From Acestrorhynchus altus (taxonomy: Eukaryota; Chordata; Actinopteri; Characiformes; Acestrorhynchidae), in NCBI GenBank assembly GCA_034509495.1, contig CM067522.1, positions 12,189,023 to 12,253,022 of the forward strand: a stretch of 64,000 nt of DNA. Reading direction: 5' to 3'. The notes beneath the pieces were generated by a model. It worked only from the letters and a program-made list of their open reading frames with translations, was not told where the DNA came from and ran no database searches. Both the position numbers and the translations under genes were made by a program. Positions 34,765 to 45,720 of this stretch are shown one piece after another. The stretch's first letter is position 1. The number at the start of each line of letters is the position of its first letter.

Positions 34765-36640
34765 GGACCCTCTTCTTGCTACATTGCATACACGTCATAC
34801 AAGACCCAACTCATCAGCATTTACAATCACCCTGGTTTTCATGCTGTATTTGATTTCCACAGGACATGTGGACTATATGAGTTCTCGTTTGTCCTCCACC
34901 CAGTCCGACAGAAAGGGCCCCTGCCCCTATTGCCTTCATAAAAACTGGAGTTTTGTTTCCTGTATTGTAATTGAACCAGACCTTTAGCCCACTTTTTTGT
35001 CACTGGATGGTAATGGCGTAGTCCAGGGAAAAAGAATGTGACATTGCAATTTTTTAATTTGCTTTCTTGCACTTCTTGACTTGTGATCTATTATCTCATT
35101 TCTTTCATTTCTGAATATTTCCCTTTCGGTGCCCTTACTACTGCCTTTTTTTTTTCCTCTTCGGCTTTGTTGATGCTTGTTTACACACCTTCATTCACGG
35201 CAATGCTGCTTAAGATTCGAAGATGAATATAGACGTGTGGATCAAAAAAGTCTAGGAGTATTAACATATTTAGAGAGTTTTGGAATGACTTGAGAAAGGA
35301 CTACCTCTTCATGGATTATAAAGACTAGTAAATACTTTTAGCAGTCATATCAAAAAGGAACTGTTGATGCTACTGGCTCAACCCTGCAACTAAAACTTAG
35401 CATGTGTTTTTGACAGGCGTATAAGGGTGACTGTATTGTAACAGACGGATGGACTGCGTTGAGCATACTTGAGGAATTTTCTGCCTGTATTGATAAAGGT
35501 GCATATATTTTACTTGCAAGACATGTACAAATTCAAGCTATAATAATATATTTAGTTGTGAATTGAGTTCTTTTGTTTTGTTTTGTTTTTTTTTTTTTAG
35601 GTTTTGTTTTTTGTTTTTGGGGTTTTTTTTGGAGGGGGGGGCTGCTGAAATGCTGGAATGGGAAAGTCGAGGGTCATAACTTGAGCTTATTGCCAAATGT
35701 GCAAATGTGATTGAGTGCAGCCTATCTGTGGTCAGGTTACTGTTAAAGGTGACCAGAAGTGCATAGGAACCTAACATCTCTGCATCACACGTTGTATGCA
35801 ATTATGCTACTACGCCTCCTCTTCTGCCATTCTGGTAGAGAGAGCCATGCACATGCCATACTTTGACACACCACCACATTTTGGGGGGGTTATTTTAGGT
35901 TTATCCTTTCTGCAATTGTCTGCTAAATATTTTATAGGCATTCTGTAAAGTTTTCTCCCCCTGATACCAAAATGCTTTAGGTGTGTAAAAGTACATGTAT
36001 ACTTTATAGATATATACTAAAGCTTCTGTGTTGAATATGGAAGCTTTCCTCTGGTCACCAGGTATTTCACCATTTTCACTTTGTTCTTCCAAAAATGTAT
36101 ACAAAAAAAACTTGTCTGGCTGGTGGAATTGGCTGTTCTGTGGCATTTACAGTGGTCATCCCTTAACTTTGAAAGAAGTACAATATTAAGACTTTAAGCA
36201 TTTATTGTAACTCCAACGGATATTACTTTTCACTTACATGCTTACGATGAGACTTTGTGTAACTTGAATTGAGCCATTGTCACATAGATGCCACTTTCAA
36301 AGTCCTATCAGAGACCTGCCCCACAATGTTTCAGACGAACATAGTTTGAGGTGTATTTATGCAGTGCATTTTGATGTGGTTGCTGCTAAGAAGGACACTC
36401 CCTCTCTCCGCCTTTCAGAGGACGAATAATGGGTTTGTCAACAGGCATCTGCATAAATAGAACAAAAAGAAATGTGCTGTACTTGATATTTATTATAATA
36501 ATTTATGATCGCATTAACCTTTCCTGTATTACCTCTGCACATCTGAGACATAATACAGATGTGTGAAAGGATTCTACTGAGGTGATATTGATTTGTGTCA
36601 CAATTCAAATAAAATAAATATCTTGATGTATACTGTCTGA
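34765..36640 (+). other. hectd4: hectd4 3' untranslated region (inferred)
   Basis: No coding sequence follows the TAG. The region is AT-rich, with a G/T-rich stretch at 35565-35641 (T runs, then a G8 run), and ends in two overlapping AATAAA hexamers. The far end is inferred from those signals; there is no transcript evidence. Confidence 0.6.
36608..36618 (+). terminator. Double polyadenylation signal, probably for hectd4
   Basis: Two overlapping AATAAA hexamers (36608-36613 and 36613-36618) are followed by TG/T-rich sequence (TTGATGTATACTGTCTG, then GTTTTTTT). They are the strongest + strand signal I noticed after the hectd4 stop, about 1.85 kb from it. Confidence 0.55.
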
Positions 36641-36942
36641 CAAGTTTTTTTAATAGCATTGAACTGAATGGAACGTCCTGACTTGGACATACAGTATTTC
36701 TCCCGTTTTATAGATCAGCTGCTTTTAAGATACATCCAGGTTTATGGAAATGTTAAGATGCCATTTTCTTAGAACCTTGGAGCAATGAAGAATTAATCTA
36801 GATCAGTAATCTAGATCACTGCTGTCCAATGAAAACCATGTATCTTCATTTTTGAAACCTGTAGCTGATCTGTACTCTAAATATTTCTGGACCAATAGGA
36901 ATGCTTTAAAATTTTAAGGGTAATTCCTTCCATTCAAACATT

Positions 36943-36944
<2 letters not shown>

Positions 36945-37011
<67 letters not shown>

Positions 37012-37025
37012 ATTTATTTATTTAT
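36945..37025. repeat. TA microsatellite with TTTA tail
   Basis: About 31 uninterrupted TA dinucleotides followed by ATTT repeats. 36645-36940 shows nothing else of note. Confidence 0.95.
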
Positions 37026-37454
37026 TTTCATTGAACAGCAATGATATGAGAAAGAAATAGCTTTTAGTGTTTTGTGTTTTTATAACCATTATGAAATGTA
37101 ACAAGATTTTCTTTTAACTAAAGGCAGTATTCCTGACTGGGGAAGGAGCAAAATATCCTAATACCTAATAGTATCAATGTGCTGACATCACCATCTCTGC
37201 AATGTCTAATATAGAATTCATTTTGAAAAGACAAACCATTAGGGGTGTGGTTTGTGCAATTCTGCTGCCGGCACCAATGCAACCATACATTAGACTTTTA
37301 ACCCTGGGTATTGAGACAGAGAACATACTCCACTTTCCCAAAATGACCCTGTCTCTGATCTTTACCTAATCATGTTTGAATTAGTTCATTCTTTTAATGA
37401 ACACTCTTTTAAATAACTATGTACAAGTAGTTTGACCACAGGAGGTCCCCCCTT

Positions 37455-37625
37455 GTGAGCCTGGTTCCTCCCAAGGTTTCTTCCTGAGGGAGTTTTTCCT
37501 TGCCACACTCACCCATTGGCTTGCTCACTCGGGGGTCTATTTCTATTTCTTATAGTCTGTGTTAATTTTTTTGTTTATTTTTTTTATTTCTGTAAAGCTG
37601 CTCTGTGATATCGGTTGTGATTTGA
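37455..37625 (+). repeat. Teleost interspersed repeat, family T copy 3
   Basis: GAGCCTGGTTCCTCCCAAGG, TTTCTTCCTGAGGGAG, TTTTTCCTTGCCACACTC and AAGCTGCTCTGTGATATCGG are the classic fish sequence upstream of the tail seen at 6720. Confidence 0.75.
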
Positions 37626-37974
37626 TTACTGCTCGTTTCCCCCTCCCTCACATTTGCGTAAACCTTCCTAACCCTTTGCTTTGCTTTTCCATCCCTCTGT
37701 TTTTTCATCTCTGTCCCATGTACTGAGATGCCCTAGCCTGACTGATCTATCTGATGTCACCTACTCAGTTGTCTACTAGAGCTGTTCAACGATTCTTGGC
37801 TCTGGCTGGGCCTCTCAGGGACATTCTGCACGCTGTGGAGGGACCTCAGATTGGGACAAGGGTTCACAGAGAACATTGTGAAATCAATGTGATGGTGTTC
37901 GCAGGACAACAAACAGATCCATCCATCCATCCATCCTTCCAGGATTAGATGGGGGTGAGGTGAATCAAATGCAA

Positions 37975-38045
37975 GTGCTGAATGCAATCAAATCCTCTGA
38001 GCAATGCTCCACACAGTAGAGACCTGAACTAATGAGACATTGTGC
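37975..38045 (+). mobile_element. Tc1-like fragment, family Tc1-d
   Basis: GCTGAATGCAATCAAATCCT and GAGCAATGCTCCA match 57035-57075 of another copy (transposase 3' region, ALVxECNQIL..AMF). Too short for more. Confidence 0.5.
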
Positions 38046-38479
38046 ATTGTCCTCTGTCTCTGCAAAGATGCTTATCAAAAAGCTATTTTTGTAACTTCCT
38101 GGCCCTCAGTAATAGCAATTTTGTAGTGCTTTCATTAATAAAGAACATCACAGGTTTACCCACTAGAGGGAGCAAGAGCTTCTTGTTTTAACACAGAGGC
38201 TTGACTAAGTCACGCTTACTGGAGCATTTTAATGCAAGAGGTCTCTCCCAGGCCTGGGGCTGAGTTTACTAATATACTGCACCTACTGTAGTGCAGTAGG
38301 TGTTAGTAAGTGCATTGTTGTTTAAAGGCCTTTGTCATAAAGTATCTTAAATGCAAGTTCAGTGTCCAGAAGTAAAGTAGTTATTAAAGGAGTGTACTTA
38401 AATCATACTGTTCTGTACTTATTTTGGAACCACTCATTTGTATTAAACCACTGCTAACATATCATTAAAATTATATTAT

Positions 38480-39400
38480 GGTACATTTACAATATACAAT
38501 ATAAGCAACGTATCGTATAGTACACTTGTACTTATAAAGTATTAGTGTATAGTGTAGTGCACTTGAATTTATAAATAGGGTAGTATATAGTATAGCAGCA
38601 AATTGTAGTTCAGTACACTTGTACTTATGAAGTACTATAGTGTGTAGTATAGTGCACGAGTACTTAAGTAATAGCATAATGAATAGTATAGTATAATACA
38701 CTTTTACTTATAATTTAGTAGCATAGTGTATATTATAGTGTAGTACACTTGTACTTATTAAGTAATAGCAAAGTGTACAGTATAGTACACTTGTATTTAT
38801 AATGTAGTAGCATAGTGTATAGTATAGTAGCATAGTATTGTACACGTGTACTTATAAAGTAATAGCATATAATATACCAGCATAGTACACTGTAGTACAC
38901 TTATAAAGTAGTAGCATATTATATTATATAGTATAGTACACTTGTACTTATGAAGTAATAGCATAATGTATTGTATAGTACACCTACTTATAAAGTAATA
39001 GCATACTGAATACTATAGTATAGTACACTTTTCTTTATAATGTAGTAGCATAGTGTATAGTATAGTGTAGTACACGTGTACGTAAGAGTAGCATGGTGTA
39101 TAGTATTGTACTTTGTATTTATAAAGAATACTATGATGTATAGTATAATGTCCTTGTACCTGTAAACTAATAGCATATTATATAGTAATATATAGTACAC
39201 TAGTACTTATAAAGTAAAAGCATAGTATGTATTATAGTATAGTACTGTATATAGGAGAGGAGTGTATTGAATAGCACACTTGTACTCATATAGTAGCACT
39301 GAGTATAGTATAGTCGTATAGTGTAGTAGTATAGGACTATTAGTATAGTAGCATAGTATAGAGTAGTAAATATGCTTAAACTGTAAAATGACCAGTGTAC
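38480..39400. repeat. AT-rich minisatellite, about 45-55 bp unit
   Basis: Roughly 18 diverged units of the form GTATAGTACACTTGTACTTA followed by TAAAGTAATAGCATAGT cover about 0.9 kb. Unit length varies by small indels. No coding potential; open frames across it are repeat artefacts. Confidence 0.85.
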
Positions 39401-40130
39401 TTAGTGTAAGTTAGTATAATTTTAAGAGTGTTTTATTTTTATTTAAATATACGTTGTTTATATATAAGGGTGTTTCTGTATACAGTATATAAACGCTTCA
39501 GTGAAGAGCAGAAGTCAAAAGGGACACATGGACGTCTCAAATGAACCAAACCACTTTCACGAGTCTTCAAACCACTTCTGTTAGTGACACAAGCATATGG
39601 TTACACACACTATTGTATCAGTACTGCCCATGACATTGCACCACTCTTAAGATGTCTATGGGGTGCATGTGCTCTAAAGCCACAGTCATCATGGTGGCAT
39701 TGCTCAAGTAATGTTGCCCAAGATGTTCTATACACTTTGTTTGAGGAACCATGGTTGTGGCCAATGGATATGTAGCGCAATTAGCTGTTACCTGTAGCCC
39801 TGTAATCAAACCACTGAACGTCACCAGCCACACATGGGCATGAGGACACGTGGGCAACTGACCATGGTTACGATGTTGTGGCTAGAGGGCTTCAAGCTGT
39901 AGCAAGCTGATTGTCTCTTTTTTGTTGAAGGATGAGACTTTTTCCCGTAAACCTGTGTTAGCACAGGTTTATATATAACAATGTGTGATCAGTCTCTTCA
40001 TTTATAACATCTCTATTTTGACACTGTGATGTGAAACGGTGCAACCCATGGCTGGTGTAGATGCAGAGGAATGTAGACCAATAGTGGTGATGAGAATGTA
40101 GGACATACATTTGAAGCTAATTAGACAACT
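39401..40130. other. Intergenic, no gene seen
   Basis: Mixed single-copy-looking sequence. It includes a 9-bp perfect inverted repeat (AAACCTGTG-TTAG-CACAGGTTT, 39949-39970). Confidence 0.5.
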
Positions 40131-40134
40131 TTAA

Positions 40135-41310
40135 AGGGCTACTTTAAGGTGCCCCTATTGTTGATGCAGGAGTTTGATCATGAGCAAATAGAACTCCCCA
40201 ATGCCAAGCCTTTGCTACAGTAGTTTAATACTTCTTAGCAGTGGGCTGTGAAGTTAAGGAACTGCCACTGGAATGAAGGGGCTTCATCCAATATTTTGGG
40301 ATGAGCTAGAGTTCTAGGTTTGCAATCCACAACTAGTCATCAAACCATCCAATAAATGTACCCAACCTCATTAATGTTCTTTTGGTTGAATGCAGATGCT
40401 GTGGTGAGAAGCTGTTGTGGTTGATGTACATGTTCTTGTATACCATGGGCCACCAACCCTATTGCTGGAGAGCTACCTGGAGAGCAGACTTTAGATTCAC
40501 CCCTAATCCAGCCACTTTATTTAGTAGACTTCAGGCGTACATGGAGCACAAGTTTTACCCTGCTTTCCAAAAAGATGTCTTCACAATGATCACCTGCTCC
40601 TGTCAAGAATGCAAGTAAGTACAGTATAATCTCCAAAACCAATACAATGTGATGCTCTGGAGCAGCCTCACGTGAGTCAAAGGTCATCATTTCCAGTGCC
40701 AAGAACTGGCTAGGAGGGTGTAATACCTCCCAGCACTGGGCTGTGAAGGAAAGGAGGGGTGTCCTCTGGAGTGATGGAGCTCCATCCAAAATTTTGGGAT
40801 GAGCTACAGCTCTGGGTTTGAGATCCAGAACTAATTGTCCAATCATCCAATATCAGTACCTCACATCTTGTGGGAAAACTTACCAGAAGTGTTGGGGCTG
40901 TTACCACATCCAGGGGCACAATCTCCCAACTAGTACCTTTGATATCAGATGTCCAGAAATGCTGGATGAGGTGTCTTTTGGAAGGTCTGGATGGAATGGT
41001 GGAGTGATTAAATGTGGTATCTCATCTTTAGGGGTTTTAATACAGCTTTACACACTCTGAATCATTCTTTTAAAGGGCTTCAGGAGGAGTCACCCGGGAT
41101 GCGTTTCCACCAGGCCTGAAGAAGAGATCCATATGTCAAGACCTTGTTGACTACTGAGAAGTGCTTTTGATTTGGAAGCTTAAACATAGTCATCAAATCA
41201 ACCATTTCCAGTTAAGCTGTAAGCATTTAAACACATCACAATGTCTAATCTTACGAGAAGCATACATTCAGTCAGGTGTGTCCAGACGTTTGACTGGCAC
41301 TGTAAAAGTG
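40135..41310 (+). mobile_element. Tc1-derived, internally repeated remnant
   Basis: Two related blocks, 40235-40372 and 40720-40870, both read GGGCTGTGAAG...AAGG...CATCCAA.ATTTTGGGATGAGCTA and resemble the Tc1-d relic at 56850. The right end GGTGTGTCCAGACGTTTGAC followed by TGGCACTGTA is a common Tc1 terminal repeat of fish. No clear left end. Confidence 0.55.
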
Positions 41311-41729
41311 AACAAAGGATGGGTTGCTGGATGGGGAACTTTTGGTTTGTTAGGCTATCCTATACCCCCTCTCTGCCCCTTTTTGTGTCCCCACCACCCC
41401 CGCCCTGCTCTTCACTTTCACCCAAATACTCCCTCTGCTCCCCCTCCTACCCTCCAGGCTGCCCCTCCAACCACCCCCCCCCCCCAAACCCTGCACCCAT
41501 TACGGAGTGCCATTATGCAGCAGTGGGTGAAGGGGAGGGGGCATAACAATGCAGATAAAGAAAGCATGCGGTTAGGGCCTTGTGAATGGCTCCATTCAAC
41601 CAAGCCAGCCAAAGAGAAAAGCACTCCCAAAGCCCAAAGTTTCACATAGTACAACTGTGCCTTTATCCTCCATAATTACGTGCTAGCATATACATACATA
41701 CATATGTTCATGCGTGAGCAAGCAGCCAT

Positions 41730-41730
<1 letters not shown>

Positions 41731-41779
<49 letters not shown>
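41731..41779. repeat. CA microsatellite
   Basis: About 24 CA units. To its left (41380-41540) lies a C-rich, low-complexity stretch containing a C11 run. Confidence 0.95.
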
Positions 41780-41781
<2 letters not shown>

Positions 41782-42094
41782 CCTCAAATCTGCAAATGGC
41801 TTATTTTTCTAAATCCAAGGCTAAATACTGTATCTGTGCATAATCACGTCTTAAAATGTCTTTATCATAATCCTTCTCTCAAATTAAGTTTCAAGCCAAA
41901 GAGATTTTTTTTTTAAAAGTTCAACTTTATTACAGAAACCATACAGACATGTTTACTTAGCATTAATCTACATTGCTTAGTAGAAAAATGGCACATTTAT
42001 TTTCAAATTGGGAAATAAACTGTGCTGTAAAATGTGCTGCAAAGATGTCATATTCTGTTTCCTGTAGAGGATGTGACTTATTTTAACAGCAAAT

Positions 42095-42430
42095 CAACAA
42101 ACCATGTCATTTCAACAGGGGTCTCCAAACCTTTGTATTCAGTTGTATATAATCTAAAGAAATGCACATTTGACCCCTCGCTGGGTGGCTCCTTCTGCCA
42201 ACTGGGGCTGCAACAAATGTCTATTTTAATAGTCAAATAATCTATTGATTATCAAAACAGTCATTAATTATGAATCGCTCAATTACCAAATAACCCTTAT
42301 GTAGCTTTCAGGTTCTAAATTTAGCTTGAGGTTGATTTATGCATTTGCTAACAAACCATAAACACAACAAAGATGAAGACCTTCACACCAAAAATTAAAA
42401 CCAAGGATGTGCAAAGTAGCACCAATAATA
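42095..42430. repeat. Old DNA-transposon relics
   Basis: GGGGTCTCCAAACCTTTGTA at 42118 resembles the outer end of the family-A MITE. GGGGCTGCAACAAATGTCTA followed by TTTTAATAGTCAAATAATC at 42205 is a common hAT-like fish terminus. Both are remnants only. Confidence 0.45.
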
Positions 42431-42639
42431 TATATGGTTAATCAATTTTTATCATTTATCAGATCAATTTCACACCCTTTAAAAACATTGTCCATTTGAG
42501 TCAAATGTGTTCAAGTTCAAGGCTGAATCCAAACATGTTTCATCACAATTCCTGAAATGTGCAGCTCATTCATAACCTTGATAAGTCACCAACACACGTC
42601 CCAAGATACAGGCTAAGACGCACATCTCGGGCGAGTTCA

Positions 42640-43040
42640 AGCAAATAGAAAGAGTTAAAGAGTTAAAAGGTGAAGTTAAATCCTGTGGTCTGGAGCATCC
42701 TCAGTGTGTGAAACGTGCCTCTGAGGTCGTGGCCCTTCCACCTGTTAGCTCACAGATGTTTAACTCTACACTGTGTGTCTGCACTTATTAATCAAACAGA
42801 CACACACACCACCACGCACACACACACATAGGCCCAGCTATGTGTCAGTATTTGGAGAGCAGGGGGCTCCATATGGACACTCCTGCATCTCTTTTCTTGA
42901 TCTGGCAGGCGGGCAGATGTCACATGATCCTGCAGGTCATCGTGCACAGACGTAAGACGAATAGCTGTACAGCAGAGACTGCATGGGGCCCCACCACCGT
43001 CTGCCAGCACAGGCCCCTGTTTCACCCCATCCTCATGCTC
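42640..43040. other. Unique-looking intergenic stretch, possible conserved non-coding element
   Basis: Balanced composition, no repeat copy in the window and no open frame with coding character (frames here depend on the CA repeats either side). Conservation cannot be judged from one sequence. Confidence 0.3.
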
Positions 43041-43057
43041 CCACGCATGCACGCACG

Positions 43058-43072
43058 CACACACACACACAC

Positions 43073-43119
<47 letters not shown>
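43058..43119. repeat. CA microsatellite
   Basis: A CGCA-interrupted start leads into a long uninterrupted CA run. A shorter CA-rich patch lies at 42800-42830. Confidence 0.95.
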
Positions 43120-43122
<3 letters not shown>

Positions 43123-45458
43123 CCAGTTGCATGTTTTGATTTCGTCCCTAAGTGTTCAGGATATGCCAAAGCATCTTGAACATATTTCATTGAACACAAA
43201 ACATGGTGGTCATATCAAAATCCTTGTGTACATTTCTTCAGGTCTATTCATTCCATTTAATTTAAATGCCAGCAGTTATTCACGTTATGAGAAGTTCACA
43301 ATGAAATCACTAGTTAAAATATCCAAATTCTTCTTCTCATTTATGTACAATAACTTTAAAAACCTCATTTCTTTCTCATCTTTTTCCTTTTTCTTTCTCC
43401 TAAAGATACCAAACATTATTGCAGCAGTGACAACATATCACCACTGTCACGCAACAATGTCGTATCTAACATGTCAAGAGAAGGGAAACTTTAATGGAGG
43501 TCAGTAGGTCAATGTTATTTTGTCCAAGTCATTGTAGAGCTTTTCTGTTATTTTGAGTTGGACGTTAAGTCTTAACATGACATTTAATTTTAATTCATTC
43601 TCTTAAGTTTGTTCTTGAGAACGTGATCACATTTTCAACTGCAGAACTGTGCATGAACCTTATTGTCCTCATAAACAGAATGTCAGAATCTGTCAAAGAT
43701 CGATGTGGGTTTTATCCCATAAGGGTCCAGACCCAGTTTTGAATGTAACTGGTTTTGTCTTAAACACTAACCAAACAAATCAGCATTTTGTAAATAACAT
43801 CAGTCGTGTGTTCACACATTCACATGCTGTTACGTATCAAGGATGTTCAGTACATGTCACTTAGCGACATGAGTTAAAGTGAAGGACAAAGTGCTGTAAG
43901 GCACTTTCCACATCTTTAAATGGGCTTGTGGGTATGTTATCATGGGCTCTTATGGATTAAGAAGAAATTTCACAGGGTCAGTGGTTATTCTGTGCCAAGG
44001 TTTCTTGACCGTTTAACCAAGCAAGGAATCCAGAGTTGATAAAATGACGATTTTTCTATTTAAAATGACGAAAATTCTGCTACTGAAACAGACTAATTAT
44101 GGTCAAGACAGGTCTTAAACACATAAAAGCACTTAAAGCTAATGAATAGAACCGCTTCCCTAACTTTTTTTTCAGTGTACAAACATTTTGTTTGCTGCTA
44201 ACTTCTCATCCTCTTGATAGATGTGCAGAGAGACTGCAAAGTATTAGAGAACTTAACTAAATGATGCTCACTGTGAGATGATTTTCACACTCTGTTAACT
44301 CTTAAAACCCAAAATCTGCACTTTGCAGGCAGTTCCATACTGTTTTCTAGACTTCATTACTCAGGATCAGAGTAACTTACAGACATGACACACATATCAG
44401 AACAACCCACAAGACTTATGAATTATCAATAATCCATCTCAGAAAGATGTCATTCACTAATTTCCAACTGAATTAAATCCCAGTTTAAATGCCAAAGCAG
44501 CTTTCCAGTGCATGTTTAACTGTGTCACATGCTCAACCTGCAAGCAGACTCTGACTGATTATCAAGAGGGTGGAGCTAATGACATCTCTGACCCAGATAT
44601 TGGGTTATAGAAGAAAATGAGAAGGGATGGGCTATTTAGTTTCTTTCTGTGCTAACATAGTGTTCAAATTTCAAAATAAAAGTCCTGAGGGATAATGGTG
44701 ATACAAACATAAATAGTTTAATAATAAATTGAAGTTTTGATATTTCTTGTATTGTCAGTTCAAAAACACTCTGGATGATCAATTTCCAACAGGATTTCTG
44801 AGGTGATTTTTAGTCTTTATTTAGTCCTAAAAGGCAAACAACAAACAAACAAACAAACAAACAATTAAAAAAACTTATAGGCACAAATTTCATTTTGAGA
44901 GCATGGTGAAATTAAATATCAACATTTTGTTCATGTTTACATCTCATATGAAGACAAATCTGAACGGTCCAGTATCTCCTGAAAATAACATTTTCATTGG
45001 CACATGTGACTCCAATAAATAACTTTTCTTTTTTTTTGGTGAATTAAAGTATGTCCAATTACAAAAACATCCCACAAAATTAGCCTAGAGTTCTAACGTT
45101 AATGTTGGTGCATGATGAGATTCAAAGTACTGAGTCATATAACAGAAAGCTCAACAGATGGTAAAGTGAGGGTCATCCTCAAACCTTCGGGCCCCGGGGC
45201 CCAAGCACTAAACCCCACTTTTGTGTGAAGAGTCTGTAAACACATAAACACGTGATTTTGTTCAGGCCTGCATCAGGGATGCTTTACACACTTTTGAACA
45301 TGCATTTTTCAGGGTTCAGTGTAAAATGGATTTCAATGAGAAAGGGGAGGTCAGGAGAGGAGGTGCGGAGGCGAAACGAAGGGTGTGGGGAGAGAAGGGT
45401 GGGAAGCCGACAGGAGGAGAAAAGAAAAGGAGGTGTGCATGGGGTAGAGGGATTTTCC

Positions 45459-45460
<2 letters not shown>
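43120..45460. other. Intergenic, no gene recognised
   Basis: AT-rich, single-copy-looking DNA with an AAAC microsatellite at 44838-44864. No credible exon on either strand. Confidence 0.55.

Positions 45461-45464
<4 letters not shown>

Positions 45465-45492
<28 letters not shown>
45465..45492. repeat. Poly(A) tract of 28
   Basis: It sits to the right of a purine-rich stretch (45335-45450, GGAGG/GAGAAG) and to the left of a pyrimidine-rich stretch (45530-45625), giving marked strand asymmetry over about 300 bp. Confidence 0.9.
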
Positions 45493-45657
45493 CTGGGGCC
45501 ACTGGTTATTGAGTTGCATGAGAAGGATCCCCCATCTCTTTTTTTTTTCTCTTTTAACCCCTCGACCCCTCCTTCTCTTCTCTCTGCAGCCTTCTACCTC
45601 TCTCTCGTCTCCCTCTCTCATTACCATAGCAGCTGCAGAGCTGTCTATGTGCTAGTA

Positions 45658-45660
<3 letters not shown>

Positions 45661-45718
<58 letters not shown>
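45661..45718. repeat. GT microsatellite
   Basis: About 28 GT units. Confidence 0.95.

Positions 45719-45719
<1 letters not shown>

Positions 45720-45720
<1 letters not shown>

Noticed and set aside
38280..38302. Hairpin as a microRNA precursor
   Set aside because: The stem is only 9 bp.
41161..41649. 162-codon frame rich in Pro
   Set aside because: Created by the C-rich low-complexity stretch; no homology or exon signals.
42792..43507. Long open frames on both strands around the CA repeat
   Set aside because: They are open only because CA/GT dinucleotides contain no stops; no splice or start context.
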